This document shows positions 1 to 5,185 of a stretch of 5,185 nt of DNA, piece by piece. The position numbers were made by a program, and so were the translations under genes. Below the pieces are notes generated by a model. It saw only the letters and a list, made by a program, of their open reading frames with translations, was not told the origin of the DNA and ran no database searches. The stretch's first letter is position 1; each line of letters starts with the position of its first letter. The stretch is from Acidobacteriota bacterium (lineage in GTDB: Bacteria; Acidobacteriota; Blastocatellia; Pyrinomonadales; Pyrinomonadaceae), in the NCBI GenBank assembly GCA_003222935.1, contig QHXL01000567.1:1-5185 (forward strand). The letters are read 5' to 3'.

Positions 1-125
1 CCGGCACTTGAGGCAATTACCCCCATAGTAAGCCACACTCCCAGTTTCGCTGCCAAAACTGGCAATAGCCGTGAATTTATTTACCAATTATTAGCACTAC
101 GGCTACTGTTAAACTATAAACATCA

Positions 126-155
126 TTGACAAACAACGGTGACGAACCGTATCTT
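126..155 (+). promoter_or_regulatory. Candidate sigma-70-type promoter for the subunit cluster
   Basis: A perfect -35 hexamer TTGACA (126-131) is followed after 18 bases by TATCTT (150-155), which matches four of six consensus positions. It points toward the first subunit gene. A second, weaker pair lies just upstream: TTAGCA (91-96), 18 bases, TATAAA (115-120). Neither can be confirmed without transcript data, and -10 consensus in this lineage is not known to me. Confidence 0.4.
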
Positions 156-284
156 TCTCGACAGTGCCCGAACAGTGGGTGCCAGAAACTGCTTGAATCC
201 TTCCGATACGAGCTCTCCAAATCAATCCCTTTCCTCAGCGTCCCCCTTCAATAAGGTGACTTGAGCCTACTATCCCCAACCATA

Positions 285-290
285 GAGGAG
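285..290 (+). promoter_or_regulatory. Ribosome binding site of subunit A
   Basis: GAGGAG lies 7 bases before the ATG at 298, an optimal Shine-Dalgarno placement. It fixes 298 as the true start of subunit A, even though the reading frame opened there is broken about 110 bases later. Confidence 0.85.
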
Positions 291-297
291 TAACTAA

Positions 298-982
298 ATG
301 TCGAAAATTACGAAGGGCCTGATGATGGCCCTGGCTACAACAACGTTCTTAATGATGACCGCAGCGGTCACCTTAGCCCAGCAAACCACTGGTTCGGTTA
401 CGATGAATGAACTATGTCGAATTGAATTCCGGCGGAGCCGTAACGCTTACCGGTCACTCAGGCGGCAGCATTACCACTGACGGACTCGCAAACAGTCCCC
501 TGGCGGTGGTCGTAAATTTGGGCGAATTAGGTCCAACTAACACCAACGGTTTTGTGAAACTGAGCGCGCCACTCAGACTCAAAAGCAACGTCGCTTACCA
601 GCTAAACATGGTAGGCAGCGTCAGCGGTGCCGGTGCGACCAGCTATAGTCTTAAAGACTCCGACGTAGGTTTTGGCTTAACCCCATCCGCGCGACCGGCA
701 AATCTCGCGACGGGCACAGACACAAATGCTACACCTGGTGATCCAACGGTTGGTGGAGCCGTCGATGGCAACGGTCGATGGGCTTTCGCCGGTTCAAATT
801 CCACTCTCGGCTCATATGCAGTGTCAGGTGCTGCTTTGAGCGGACCACGCATTAACAAGGCAGTGGCAGCAAACACGACTACTAGTTTAGACGTGCCCGC
901 CATCTACGCCATCAAGCCGCAGTTCTTTGATCCTGCCGCGGCAATCACGATCAGTTCCCAGTTTACTGTCGTAGCGCCCTAG
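298..982 (+). pseudogene. Pilin-like subunit A, split by a frameshift
   Basis: The frame starting at 298 encodes a clear signal peptide (MSK start, hydrophobic core, cleavage near LAQ|Q at residues 26-28) and the start of the mature protein (QTTGSVTM). It then leaves homology and stops at 478-480. The rest of the subunit continues in the next frame from about 407 to the stop at 982. Alignment with the paralogue at 1082-1762 places the break between 406 and 412. Where the paralogue has VTM-SATVSK-FVEI, this gene has VTM, seven bases, then YVEL. An 11-base deletion explains this exactly, and restoring it would give about 231 residues. Alternatively, ATGAATGA at 403-410 may be a 4-base tandem duplication; removing one copy also restores the frame (226 residues). 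The body is Gly/Ser/Thr/Asn-rich, has no cysteine, and ends with AIKPQFF and FTVVAP motifs shared with the paralogue. As written, no exported full-length subunit can be made. A sequencing or assembly error is the main alternative to real decay. Confidence 0.8.
407..982 (+). CDS. Mature-domain fragment of subunit A (no signal peptide)
   Basis: This is the longer open frame of the split gene, 191 residues from an ATG at 407. An in-frame TGA at 404-406 immediately precedes that ATG, so the frame cannot extend upstream. No ribosome site precedes 407. Its start (MNYVELNSGGAVTLTG) aligns from within the first strand of the paralogue FVEINSGGSVTLTG, so it is not a natural N terminus. If translated by coupling from the upstream frame, the product would lack both export signal and donor-strand segment. 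It keeps the motifs NLGELGPTNTN, LKSN.AYQL, DVGFGL, DTNATPGDP and AIKPQFF. A caller would list it as a hypothetical protein; I read it as the 3' part of the broken pilin gene. Confidence 0.75.
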   Translation: MNYVELNSGGAVTLTGHSGGSITTDGLANSPLAVVVNLGELGPTNTNGFVKLSAPLRLKSNVAYQLNMVGSVSGAGATSYSLKDSDVGFGLTPSARPANLATGTDTNATPGDPTVGGAVDGNGRWAFAGSNSTLGSYAVSGAALSGPRINKAVAANTTTSLDVPAIYAIKPQFFDPAAAITISSQFTVVAP

Positions 983-1003
983 TTTTAGGAGCGTTTTCCT
1001 GGT

Positions 1004-1032
1004 ACCGGCCGTCAGCTGTTTTGATGGCCGGT
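1004..1032 (+). terminator. Intergenic 11-bp stem-loop
   Basis: ACCGGCCGTCA (1004-1014), loop GCTGTTT, and TGATGGCCGGT (1022-1032) pair over 11 positions with a single G-U wobble. It sits 21 bases after the stop of subunit A and 50 bases before subunit B. No T-run follows, so it is either a weak or Rho-assisted terminator/attenuator or an mRNA-stabilising intercistronic hairpin. The stem itself is clear; the function is inferred. Confidence 0.5.
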
Positions 1033-1069
1033 TCACCACAACTCCCCGTCTTCAACTCCCGTCTTCCTC

Positions 1070-1074
1070 AAGGA
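1070..1074 (+). promoter_or_regulatory. Ribosome binding site deciding the start of subunit B
   Basis: AAGGA ends 7 bases before the ATG at 1082. This supports 1082 over the internal ATGs at 1127 and 1160, although the peptide it starts does not look like a signal peptide. Confidence 0.7.
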
Positions 1075-1081
1075 CAAAATC

Positions 1082-1762
1082 ATGCCCCTTCCTTCATCGA
1101 TATCTACCAAACTAATTCTGCCCTCCATGTCAGGACAATCCACAACGGGAACCGTCACGATGAGCGCTACAGTATCTAAATTCGTCGAAATCAACTCAGG
1201 CGGTTCTGTCACTCTTACCGGCAACTCAGGTGGTGGCGTCACCACGGATGGAGTGGTCAATACTCCTCTTGGTGTGTCGATCAACCTGGGTGAGCTTGGC
1301 CCAAGCAACACCAACAGTTTCGTGACGGCGTCAGTGCCGCTAAAACTGAGAAGCAATGCGCCCTATGTCTTATCGATGAGCGCAACTGTCACCAGTTCCG
1401 GCAGCACGACCAACAAGATAGGGCCTGCGGATGTCGGTTTCGGCCTGGGAACAGTTTCGCGAACCGGCACCGGCGTTAACACCGGTGGCAGTGACACAAA
1501 CGCTACTTCAGGTGATCCGACTTTGGCGGCCAATGGATCAGTAAACGGAACGAGTGGTCGTTACGAATTCACCGCCGTGAGATCAAATCTCAACGCCTTC
1601 TCTTCATCGACTACCGCGCTGAATGGCGCTTTCATCATGAACGCCGTCCCTCGCAGCAACGCCAACGGCCTGGTCGTTCCCGCAAGCTTTGCAATTAAGC
1701 CCCAGTTTTTCGAAAACGGAACTACGACGATCTCCGTCACTTTTACCGTTACCGCACCATAA
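1082..1762 (+). CDS. Pilin-like subunit B, missing a recognisable signal peptide
   Basis: The product is 226 residues and a tandem paralogue of subunit A. Shared blocks are TTGTVTM (21-27), VEINSGGSVTLTGNSGG (35-51), NLGELGPSNTN (68-78), PLKLRSNAPY (86-95), DVGFGLG (117-123), DTNATSGDPT (138-147), AIKPQFF (204-210) and FTVTAP (221-226). The pattern fits a single Ig-like pilin or spore-coat-U-like beta domain; cysteine is absent. Residues 21-36 alternate polar and apolar side chains and fit a donor-strand extension. The first 20 residues (MPLPSSISTK, then LILPSMSGQS) have no long hydrophobic core. Upstream, the same frame stays open only to about 1025 and offers no ATG or hydrophobic stretch; the other two frames show none either. 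An in-frame deletion within a former signal peptide is the simplest reading. The stop overlaps the next start by one base (TAATG), so it is probably translated with subunit C. Function is inferred from the chaperone and usher-like neighbours. Confidence 0.8.
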   Translation: MPLPSSISTKLILPSMSGQSTTGTVTMSATVSKFVEINSGGSVTLTGNSGGGVTTDGVVNTPLGVSINLGELGPSNTNSFVTASVPLKLRSNAPYVLSMSATVTSSGSTTNKIGPADVGFGLGTVSRTGTGVNTGGSDTNATSGDPTLAANGSVNGTSGRYEFTAVRSNLNAFSSSTTALNGAFIMNAVPRSNANGLVVPASFAIKPQFFENGTTTISVTFTVTAP

Positions 1763-2433
1763 TGCGATTACAGCACGTCACATTCTCCCTGACCGCTGTT
1801 CTACTTTTTATGGCGTTTGCTCAGTCGACTTTTGGACAAGCGCTGGATATTAGTAGTGGAGGTCAACCAACAATTACCGGAACCCTAAACGGTTCGGTAA
1901 CTGGTAGTGCGAATGTCACGAGCGATTTGGTGGTGACTGTCAATTTTGGCGAGGTTTCTCCACTCAATACGAACTCAATCGTTAAGGTGACAGTGCCCAT
2001 CGGGGTTCGAAGCAATCAACCATATCAAGTCACGGTTTCAATAACTGGTCTAAATAACGCGAATGTGGAAGCGTTACAGGCCTCAGATGTTGGTTTTGGC
2101 ATTCGAAATATGCGATTGCTCGGCGGAGCCGGCAAGGTCTGCACTCAAAGCAGTCACCTTATTCGATCGCCTTTCGATAATGACCCGGCCATTTCCGCAA
2201 CAATTGGTAGTAGTGGACGTGTGGCGTACCCGTCCTCTCTGGGAAGCCTGTCCGGTGCGACTGTTATTCTCAGTGGTCCACAACTCTCAAAGAACAACAG
2301 CGCCAATCGTCAAACAAGCGACGGATATGCCTTTGACGCAATCCTTGCTCTGACACCACAGTTTTTCGCTTCCGGCGTTTCTTCTGCAACTCTCATATTC
2401 ACTATCTCGCCTGGTCCAAATGTTCCCTGTTGA
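1762..2433 (+). CDS. Pilin-like subunit C with two cysteines and no donor strand
   Basis: The product is 223 residues. It opens with a good signal peptide (residues 1-25/27, hydrophobic core 8-20, cleavage at FG|Q or QA|L). It is homologous to A and B: DISSGG (29-34), VNFGEVSPLNTNS (60-72), VRSNQPYQV (82-90), ASDVGFGI (107-114), a DND-P loop (139-142), SSGRVAY (150-156), LSGPQLS (170-176), ALTPQFF (196-202). The mature chain begins only two to four residues before the DISSGG block, whereas A and B have some 15-20 residues there. The strand likely to complete a neighbour is therefore missing. Two cysteines, C127 and the C-terminal C223, are unique in the family here and could form a disulfide or an end-of-chain link. 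The start codon is inside the stop of subunit B (TAATG) with no separate ribosome site, implying translational coupling. A tip or terminating subunit is the inferred role; a minor subunit with another job is possible. Confidence 0.8.
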   Translation: MRLQHVTFSLTAVLLFMAFAQSTFGQALDISSGGQPTITGTLNGSVTGSANVTSDLVVTVNFGEVSPLNTNSIVKVTVPIGVRSNQPYQVTVSITGLNNANVEALQASDVGFGIRNMRLLGGAGKVCTQSSHLIRSPFDNDPAISATIGSSGRVAYPSSLGSLSGATVILSGPQLSKNNSANRQTSDGYAFDAILALTPQFFASGVSSATLIFTISPGPNVPC

Positions 2434-2448
2434 AAGGTATATAGCTCG

Positions 2449-3363
2449 ATGGCGTCTGCAAATAAAATCTTCCGAGTAACTCTCGTTCTGCTTTTTCTTT
2501 TTATTGCGGTTGTTTCTGTGAGCGCACAGAACCCGGCTCCGGAGGCCACGGCCCAGGCCGCCAGCAGTGGCATCTCACTGGCCCCGGCACGGGTTGAACT
2601 GGAAATGCAGCCGGGTACAGAAACGACGATGGTGGTGAACCTGGACTATCACGCCAACGCGGATAATTCACAGCCAGTGCGTATCGTTGCCAGCTTGAAT
2701 GATTGGACCATCGATCGAAATGGTCAGGTACAGTTTGCCAGGGCCAACACGTTACCTAACTCGGCGAGTCCGTGGTTGATCTACAGTCCCGCCGAAACGA
2801 CAGTGACGCCCGGGAACGTTCATGCAATTAGAGTAACTATCTCGGTTCCGAAAGATGCCACACCAGGAGACCACCTGACGTCGCTCATCATCGAACAGCG
2901 GGCTGACAACATCAAACTTAATCAGAATCGTCGCCAGATGGTGATTCGCTATCGAATGGCGGCGGTTTTTTACATCAAGGTGCCGCAACTGCGTCGGCAG
3001 GGATCGCTGGAGAGTCTCCGCGCTGAAGCGAAGGGAGACCAGGTGATCGTAACGCCCCTTCTTAAAAACGGCGGCAATAGCGTGGTTCGTCCTCTTACTT
3101 CGTTGAAAGTTACGGACAATGCTGGTGTCGCGATCGCAGAGTTACCGCAAAAAGAATCGCTTCCTTTGCTCGGTGGTGCCGAATTGATTCAGCCGCTCGT
3201 CCTAGACAAGCGCTTGAATCCCGGTACCTACAATGTGAAATATCGAGTGGATTTTCAGGACGGCAGCAGACCAACGGAGGGTATTACCGAATTAGTGGTT
3301 ACAGAGGCGATGGTCTCGACCGCATCGAACTCCGCCGGTGAGGCGAACAAGCCCAAACCATAG
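2449..3363 (+). CDS. PapD-like periplasmic pilus-assembly chaperone
   Basis: The product is 304 residues. Residues 1-26 are a signal peptide with a strong hydrophobic core (VTLVLLFLFIAVVSV) cleaved near VSA|Q, placing it in the periplasm. After a short Ala/Pro/Gln linker, residues 41-180 resemble the first Ig-like domain of fimbrial chaperones: an opening strand ISLAPARVELEMQPG with R48, then WTIDRNGQVQF (86-96), PWLIYSP (108-114), a PGNVHAIRVTISVP strand (121-134), and the edge strand VIRYRMAAVFYIKV (165-178). By analogy with PapD, R48 and R167 or R169 are candidates for gripping the subunit C terminus; that is inference. Residues 190-285 form a second beta domain (VTPLLKNGGNSVVRPL, PGTYNVKYRVDF), and the tail is low-complexity. 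At 304 residues it is longer than typical PapD-type chaperones (about 210-240). It starts 15 bases after subunit C with a weak GAAAGG site, so it belongs to the same transcript. A distantly related PapD-like protein outside pilus assembly is the alternative. Confidence 0.75.
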   Translation: MASANKIFRVTLVLLFLFIAVVSVSAQNPAPEATAQAASSGISLAPARVELEMQPGTETTMVVNLDYHANADNSQPVRIVASLNDWTIDRNGQVQFARANTLPNSASPWLIYSPAETTVTPGNVHAIRVTISVPKDATPGDHLTSLIIEQRADNIKLNQNRRQMVIRYRMAAVFYIKVPQLRRQGSLESLRAEAKGDQVIVTPLLKNGGNSVVRPLTSLKVTDNAGVAIAELPQKESLPLLGGAELIQPLVLDKRLNPGTYNVKYRVDFQDGSRPTEGITELVVTEAMVSTASNSAGEANKPKP

Positions 3364-3375
3364 TTTGTTACGAGA

Positions 3376-3965
3376 CTAGAAAATGCTCACCGCATTGCCG
3401 GCAAAAGTTAAATTGACCACCCAACCCTGGCCTGCCTGCGGATTGATGCGAATGAGAAAAGTTACCTGCAACGCGTTGTTCGGAGAATCGAGAGTACCAC
3501 CGAGTGAAGCGCGTCGCCCGCTTAATACGAACAAGGGACGGGAAATATCCAACGGTGAAGCACCAGGTACTGAAGTAAGGTCTTCACTTAATCCTCGACG
3601 ATCAAACTGTTGCGCTACATTGAGATCACTAACAGCCTCAGGTGAGACAGTTGAGTTAGCTCAGCTGTTTTGGATTCGACTTCGGCCGAGATTTTGAAAT
3701 TGCTATTTGAACGAATGATCAGAGGAACACGAATAGCCGGAGTACCGGTGCCCGATAGCGTCACACGCACCGCGCCCCCGCTACTCACCACGTTCATATT
3801 GAAATCGTTCTGAGTGGAATTCGACGGAATCGAAAGGGCCACGGTCTCGCTGACGGTGCCCCTCAGTATCACGGAACTACCGCCTGACTGCGCTTCCACG
3901 CAAACAGGCACACTCAGGCACACAACGATTACTATGAAGACACCGCTTAACAATCTCGCCGGCAT
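3376..3965 (-). pseudogene. Pilin-like subunit D, frameshifted
   Basis: Read on the minus strand from the ATG at 3965, the gene has a signal peptide (residues 1-25, cleavage at VEA|Q) and then SSVILRGTVSETVALSI. That segment matches the donor-strand-like start of subunits A and B. The blocks PAIRVPLIIRSNSNFKIS (76-93) and ESKTAELTQLS (97-107) follow. The frame then runs into a stop at 3615-3617. The next frame is open from 3660 to a TAG at 3376-3378 for 94 codons and clearly continues the protein: VSPEAVSDLNVAQQF, LFVLSGRR, LRVTFLIRINP-like LQVTFLIRINPQAGQGW and NLTFAGN near the end. The break lies between about 3660 and 3640. The site has short direct repeats of period 5 (AGCT twice at 3658-3666, AGTT twice at 3649-3657). 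Loss of 5 bases, or gain of 1, restores roughly 194-196 residues. A larger deletion is also possible. Only 12 bases separate its end from the convergent chaperone stop. Confidence 0.75.
3615..3965 (-). CDS. N-terminal fragment of subunit D (signal peptide and first half)
   Basis: This 116-residue open frame is what a gene caller would report. Residues 1-25 are a signal peptide and 26-107 are authentic pilin-like sequence. Residues 108-116 (HLRLLVISM) are out-of-frame read-through before the stop. An AGGAG ribosome site (minus strand, 3977-3973) lies 7 bases before the ATG, so the start is secure. The fragment would be exported, but as half of an Ig-like fold it should be unstable or degraded. 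The cysteine at residue 22 is inside the signal peptide and does not form a proper lipobox (PVC), so I do not call it a lipoprotein. Confidence 0.75.
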   Translation of the reverse strand: MPARLLSGVFIVIVVCLSVPVCVEAQSGGSSVILRGTVSETVALSIPSNSTQNDFNMNVVSSGGAVRVTLSGTGTPAIRVPLIIRSNSNFKISAEVESKTAELTQLSHLRLLVISM

Positions 3966-3966
3966 C

Positions 3967-4019
3967 GCGTGACTCCTAAAATTAGATTCTTGAGTTTAGA
4001 ACAGACTCAATCGTCACGC
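3967..4019 (-). promoter_or_regulatory. Nested inverted repeats over the start of subunit D
   Basis: On the minus strand GCGTGAC (4019-4013) pairs with GTCACGC (3973-3967), and inside them TTGAGT (4010-4005) pairs with ACTCAA (3995-3990) across a 9-base loop. The outer right arm fills the space between the AGGAG site and the ATG. A transcript starting upstream of 4019 could therefore fold to block ribosome entry. As DNA, the inner repeat could instead be an operator for the divergent pair. A promoter-like pair also falls here: TTGAGT (4010-4005), 18 bases, TCTAAT (3986-3981). It would start transcription almost at the ribosome site and exclude the hairpin, so the two readings compete. Confidence 0.4.
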
Positions 4020-4072
4020 ACTTCTAGAAAAGCCCTTTTTAACCCAGCCAGCTTTACAAACTCACCGCCCCA

Positions 4073-5185
4073 ATGCAATTCCTCCTTCGAATTATCACAA
4101 TCTTAACAATCGCCTCTTTGCCGATGGCGCGCCCGAGCGTGCTCGCGAACGCGACTAAGAAAGCGAGCGTAGGACCCGCGTCAAAAGGGCGTGGGACAAC
4201 CCCGCCGCGTAAAGTCGCAGTACAGGAAGATTCGATAATTATCGTTAACGAACGTGAGTTGGTAGGCCCAAACAGTTCTCCACAAACACGCGGTGGACGA
4301 TTGTTTTTACCCATTGCAACAATTGCTCGTGTGCTCGGAGACACCCTCAGCTCCGACCCGACAACGCGCGTCGTTTCCGTCCGTCGCCAGGATGGTACAG
4401 CCGCAGTTTTCAATGCCCAGTTGAACGAAGTGCGTGAGAATGGCGCTGTTATTCTGAGTGTTTCCGGAACTGCCGACCTGATCTTCTCGCCAACTTCAAA
4501 CGATCTAATGCTCCCCGCCGAGATCGTCGCAGCACTCCTGGACGTTATCGTCCGACGAGACCAAAGCCGCGCCATCCTCATCACACGCAAAGCCCTTCAA
4601 CCTGACACGATTCGTACCGGGGCGAAACATGCGCCATGGGAGATATTTCAGATCGAGTACGACTACAATTTCAATCGATACAGCTCTTCCAGCGATCATA
4701 GCCTGGTGCTACGCGGCGTTGGTCGGGTCGGTGATGCCATGTTGAGCTTCATGGCAAACTCGTCGATCGATTTTACAAACCGCACACGTCCAGATTTACA
4801 GGGAGGAAATATACGGCTCGACCGGCCAAACGGTCAGACATTCGTAGCCGGCGAATTTGGCACGGGAACAGACGTGGAGTTTTTGGCAGCAGCCGTTCGC
4901 GGGGGGTTGGTCCAATTACCCCTGAACAACGTGCGCCTCGATATTTTTGGCGGGCAAACAGCTTCGGGAACACTGCCCACGCCGACACTTGATCCGATCT
5001 CCAACCAGGACAACCCGGGACTCACTCACTACTCGCCCTTCACCACCCGCTACGACACAAAAATATTTGGAGCTATCGCGACAACTGCGACCCAAAGGCT
5101 ACGGCAACCTGACTTCACATTTTCCGCAGGCGCTTTGCACTTCGGCGGAGAACAGCGCAAAGGAAACATGCTCGCTGGTGGCGCC
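4073..5185 (+). CDS. Usher-like outer-membrane barrel protein with copper-amine-oxidase-type N domain (partial, 3' end cut)
   Basis: An open frame runs unbroken from ATG 4073 to the window edge, 371 residues with no stop. Residues 1-25 are a signal peptide (MQFLLRIITILTIASLPMAR, cleavage VLA|N). A basic, Pro-containing linker follows (28-48). Residues 53-172 resemble the copper amine oxidase N-terminal (stalk-type) fold: VNERELVGP, GGRLFLPIATIARVLG (74-89), VVSVRR (100-105), NDLMLPAEIVAALLDV (143-158), ILITR (168-172). From about 182 the sequence turns into alternating, aromatic-bounded strands typical of an outer-membrane barrel (IFQIEYDYNFNRYSSS, RLDRPNGQTFVAGEFG, RGGLVQLPLNNVRLDIFGG). With a chaperone and four subunits next door, the translocating usher is the likely role. 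The start is the first possible one in this frame (upstream stop at 4040-4042) but has no visible Shine-Dalgarno. It is divergent from subunit D across 107 bases. A non-usher barrel is the alternative, since classical usher plug and C-terminal domains would lie beyond the window. Confidence 0.7.
   Translation, partial: MQFLLRIITILTIASLPMARPSVLANATKKASVGPASKGRGTTPPRKVAVQEDSIIIVNERELVGPNSSPQTRGGRLFLPIATIARVLGDTLSSDPTTRVVSVRRQDGTAAVFNAQLNEVRENGAVILSVSGTADLIFSPTSNDLMLPAEIVAALLDVIVRRDQSRAILITRKALQPDTIRTGAKHAPWEIFQIEYDYNFNRYSSSSDHSLVLRGVGRVGDAMLSFMANSSIDFTNRTRPDLQGGNIRLDRPNGQTFVAGEFGTGTDVEFLAAAVRGGLVQLPLNNVRLDIFGGQTASGTLPTPTLDPISNQDNPGLTHYSPFTTRYDTKIFGAIATTATQRLRQPDFTFSAGALHFGGEQRKGNMLAGGA

Larger units (their letters stand above)
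1..297. other. Non-coding leader upstream of the pilin-like cluster
   Basis: No convincing gene lies here on either strand. The stretch holds two inverted repeats: CCAGTTT/AAACTGG at 41-47 and 56-62 with an 8-base loop, and TAGCCGT/ACGGCTA at 66-72 and 99-105. It also holds two promoter-like pairs and the ribosome site of the first subunit gene. If the promoter near 126-155 is used, the transcript would carry an untranslated leader of roughly 135 bases. No riboswitch class was recognised in it. Confidence 0.6.

Noticed and set aside
1..20. Sigma-54 promoter-like GGCAC...GC
   Set aside because: Spacing between the GG and GC elements is wrong by two bases and the -12 element is poor.
41..62. 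CCAGTTT/AAACTGG hairpin as a Rho-independent terminator of an upstream gene
   Set aside because: The stem is only 7 bp with an 8-base loop and no T-run on either strand follows closely; recorded only as an inverted repeat.
400..415. Programmed ribosomal frameshift joining the two frames of subunit A
   Set aside because: There is no slippery heptamer or homopolymer at the junction, and the missing residues relative to the paralogue point to an indel rather than recoding.
3383..3697. Plus-strand open frame of 104 residues downstream of the chaperone
   Set aside because: It is the complement of subunit D's C-terminal half, which has clear pilin-like sequence on the minus strand; no ribosome site precedes it.
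3895..3965. Lipoprotein signal in subunit D
   Set aside because: The candidate cysteine is preceded by P-V rather than a small-residue lipobox, and a normal signal peptidase I site (VEA|Q) follows.
4054..4590. Long antisense open frame opposite the usher-like gene, and similar antisense frames elsewhere
   Set aside because: They are Arg/Ser/Pro-rich, have no ribosome sites or recognisable motifs, and lie wholly opposite well-supported genes.
1..5185. CRISPR array, tRNA, rRNA or insertion sequence
   Set aside because: No regularly spaced direct repeats, RNA gene signature, transposase-like frame or terminal inverted repeats with target duplications were seen.

Overview
The window reads as one surface-fibre assembly locus of the chaperone-usher kind, in an unusual non-proteobacterial form. 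Every gene seen is secretory in theme: four small, Gly/Ser/Thr/Asn-rich, beta-strand pilin-like subunits, a PapD-like periplasmic chaperone, and the first 371 residues of an outer-membrane usher-like barrel. The host is therefore a diderm. Balanced base composition, AGGAG-type ribosome sites and the style of the chaperone and usher-like proteins remind me of Acidobacteriota (Blastocatellia-like). That placement is an inference from general resemblance, not from a marker gene.

Layout. 1-297 is a non-coding leader with candidate promoters and a strong ribosome site at 285-290. 298-982 (+) is pilin-like subunit A, split by a frameshift near 406-412. 1004-1032 is an 11-bp hairpin. 1082-1762 (+) is subunit B, a close paralogue of A that has a good ribosome site but no recognisable signal peptide. 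1762-2433 (+) is subunit C, which overlaps B by one base, has a signal peptide, but lacks the N-terminal strand seen in A and B and carries two cysteines. 2449-3363 (+) is the chaperone. 3376-3965 (-) is subunit D, convergent with the chaperone and also frameshifted, near 3640-3660. 3966-4072 is a divergent regulatory gap with nested inverted repeats. 4073 to the window edge (+) is the usher-like gene, cut by the window end.

How the parts fit. By analogy with known chaperone-usher systems, the subunits enter the periplasm, the chaperone caps their incomplete Ig-like folds, and the usher-like barrel threads them to the surface. A, B and D share an N-terminal segment that looks like a donor strand (S/T-V-x-L/M-x-x-T-V-S). 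C lacks it, as expected of a tip or terminating subunit. The most notable points are that two of four subunit genes are broken by frameshifts and a third has lost its export signal, and that the usher-like protein starts with a copper-amine-oxidase-type alpha/beta domain. Decay, assembly error and a variable or silent-cassette arrangement are all possible from sequence alone.
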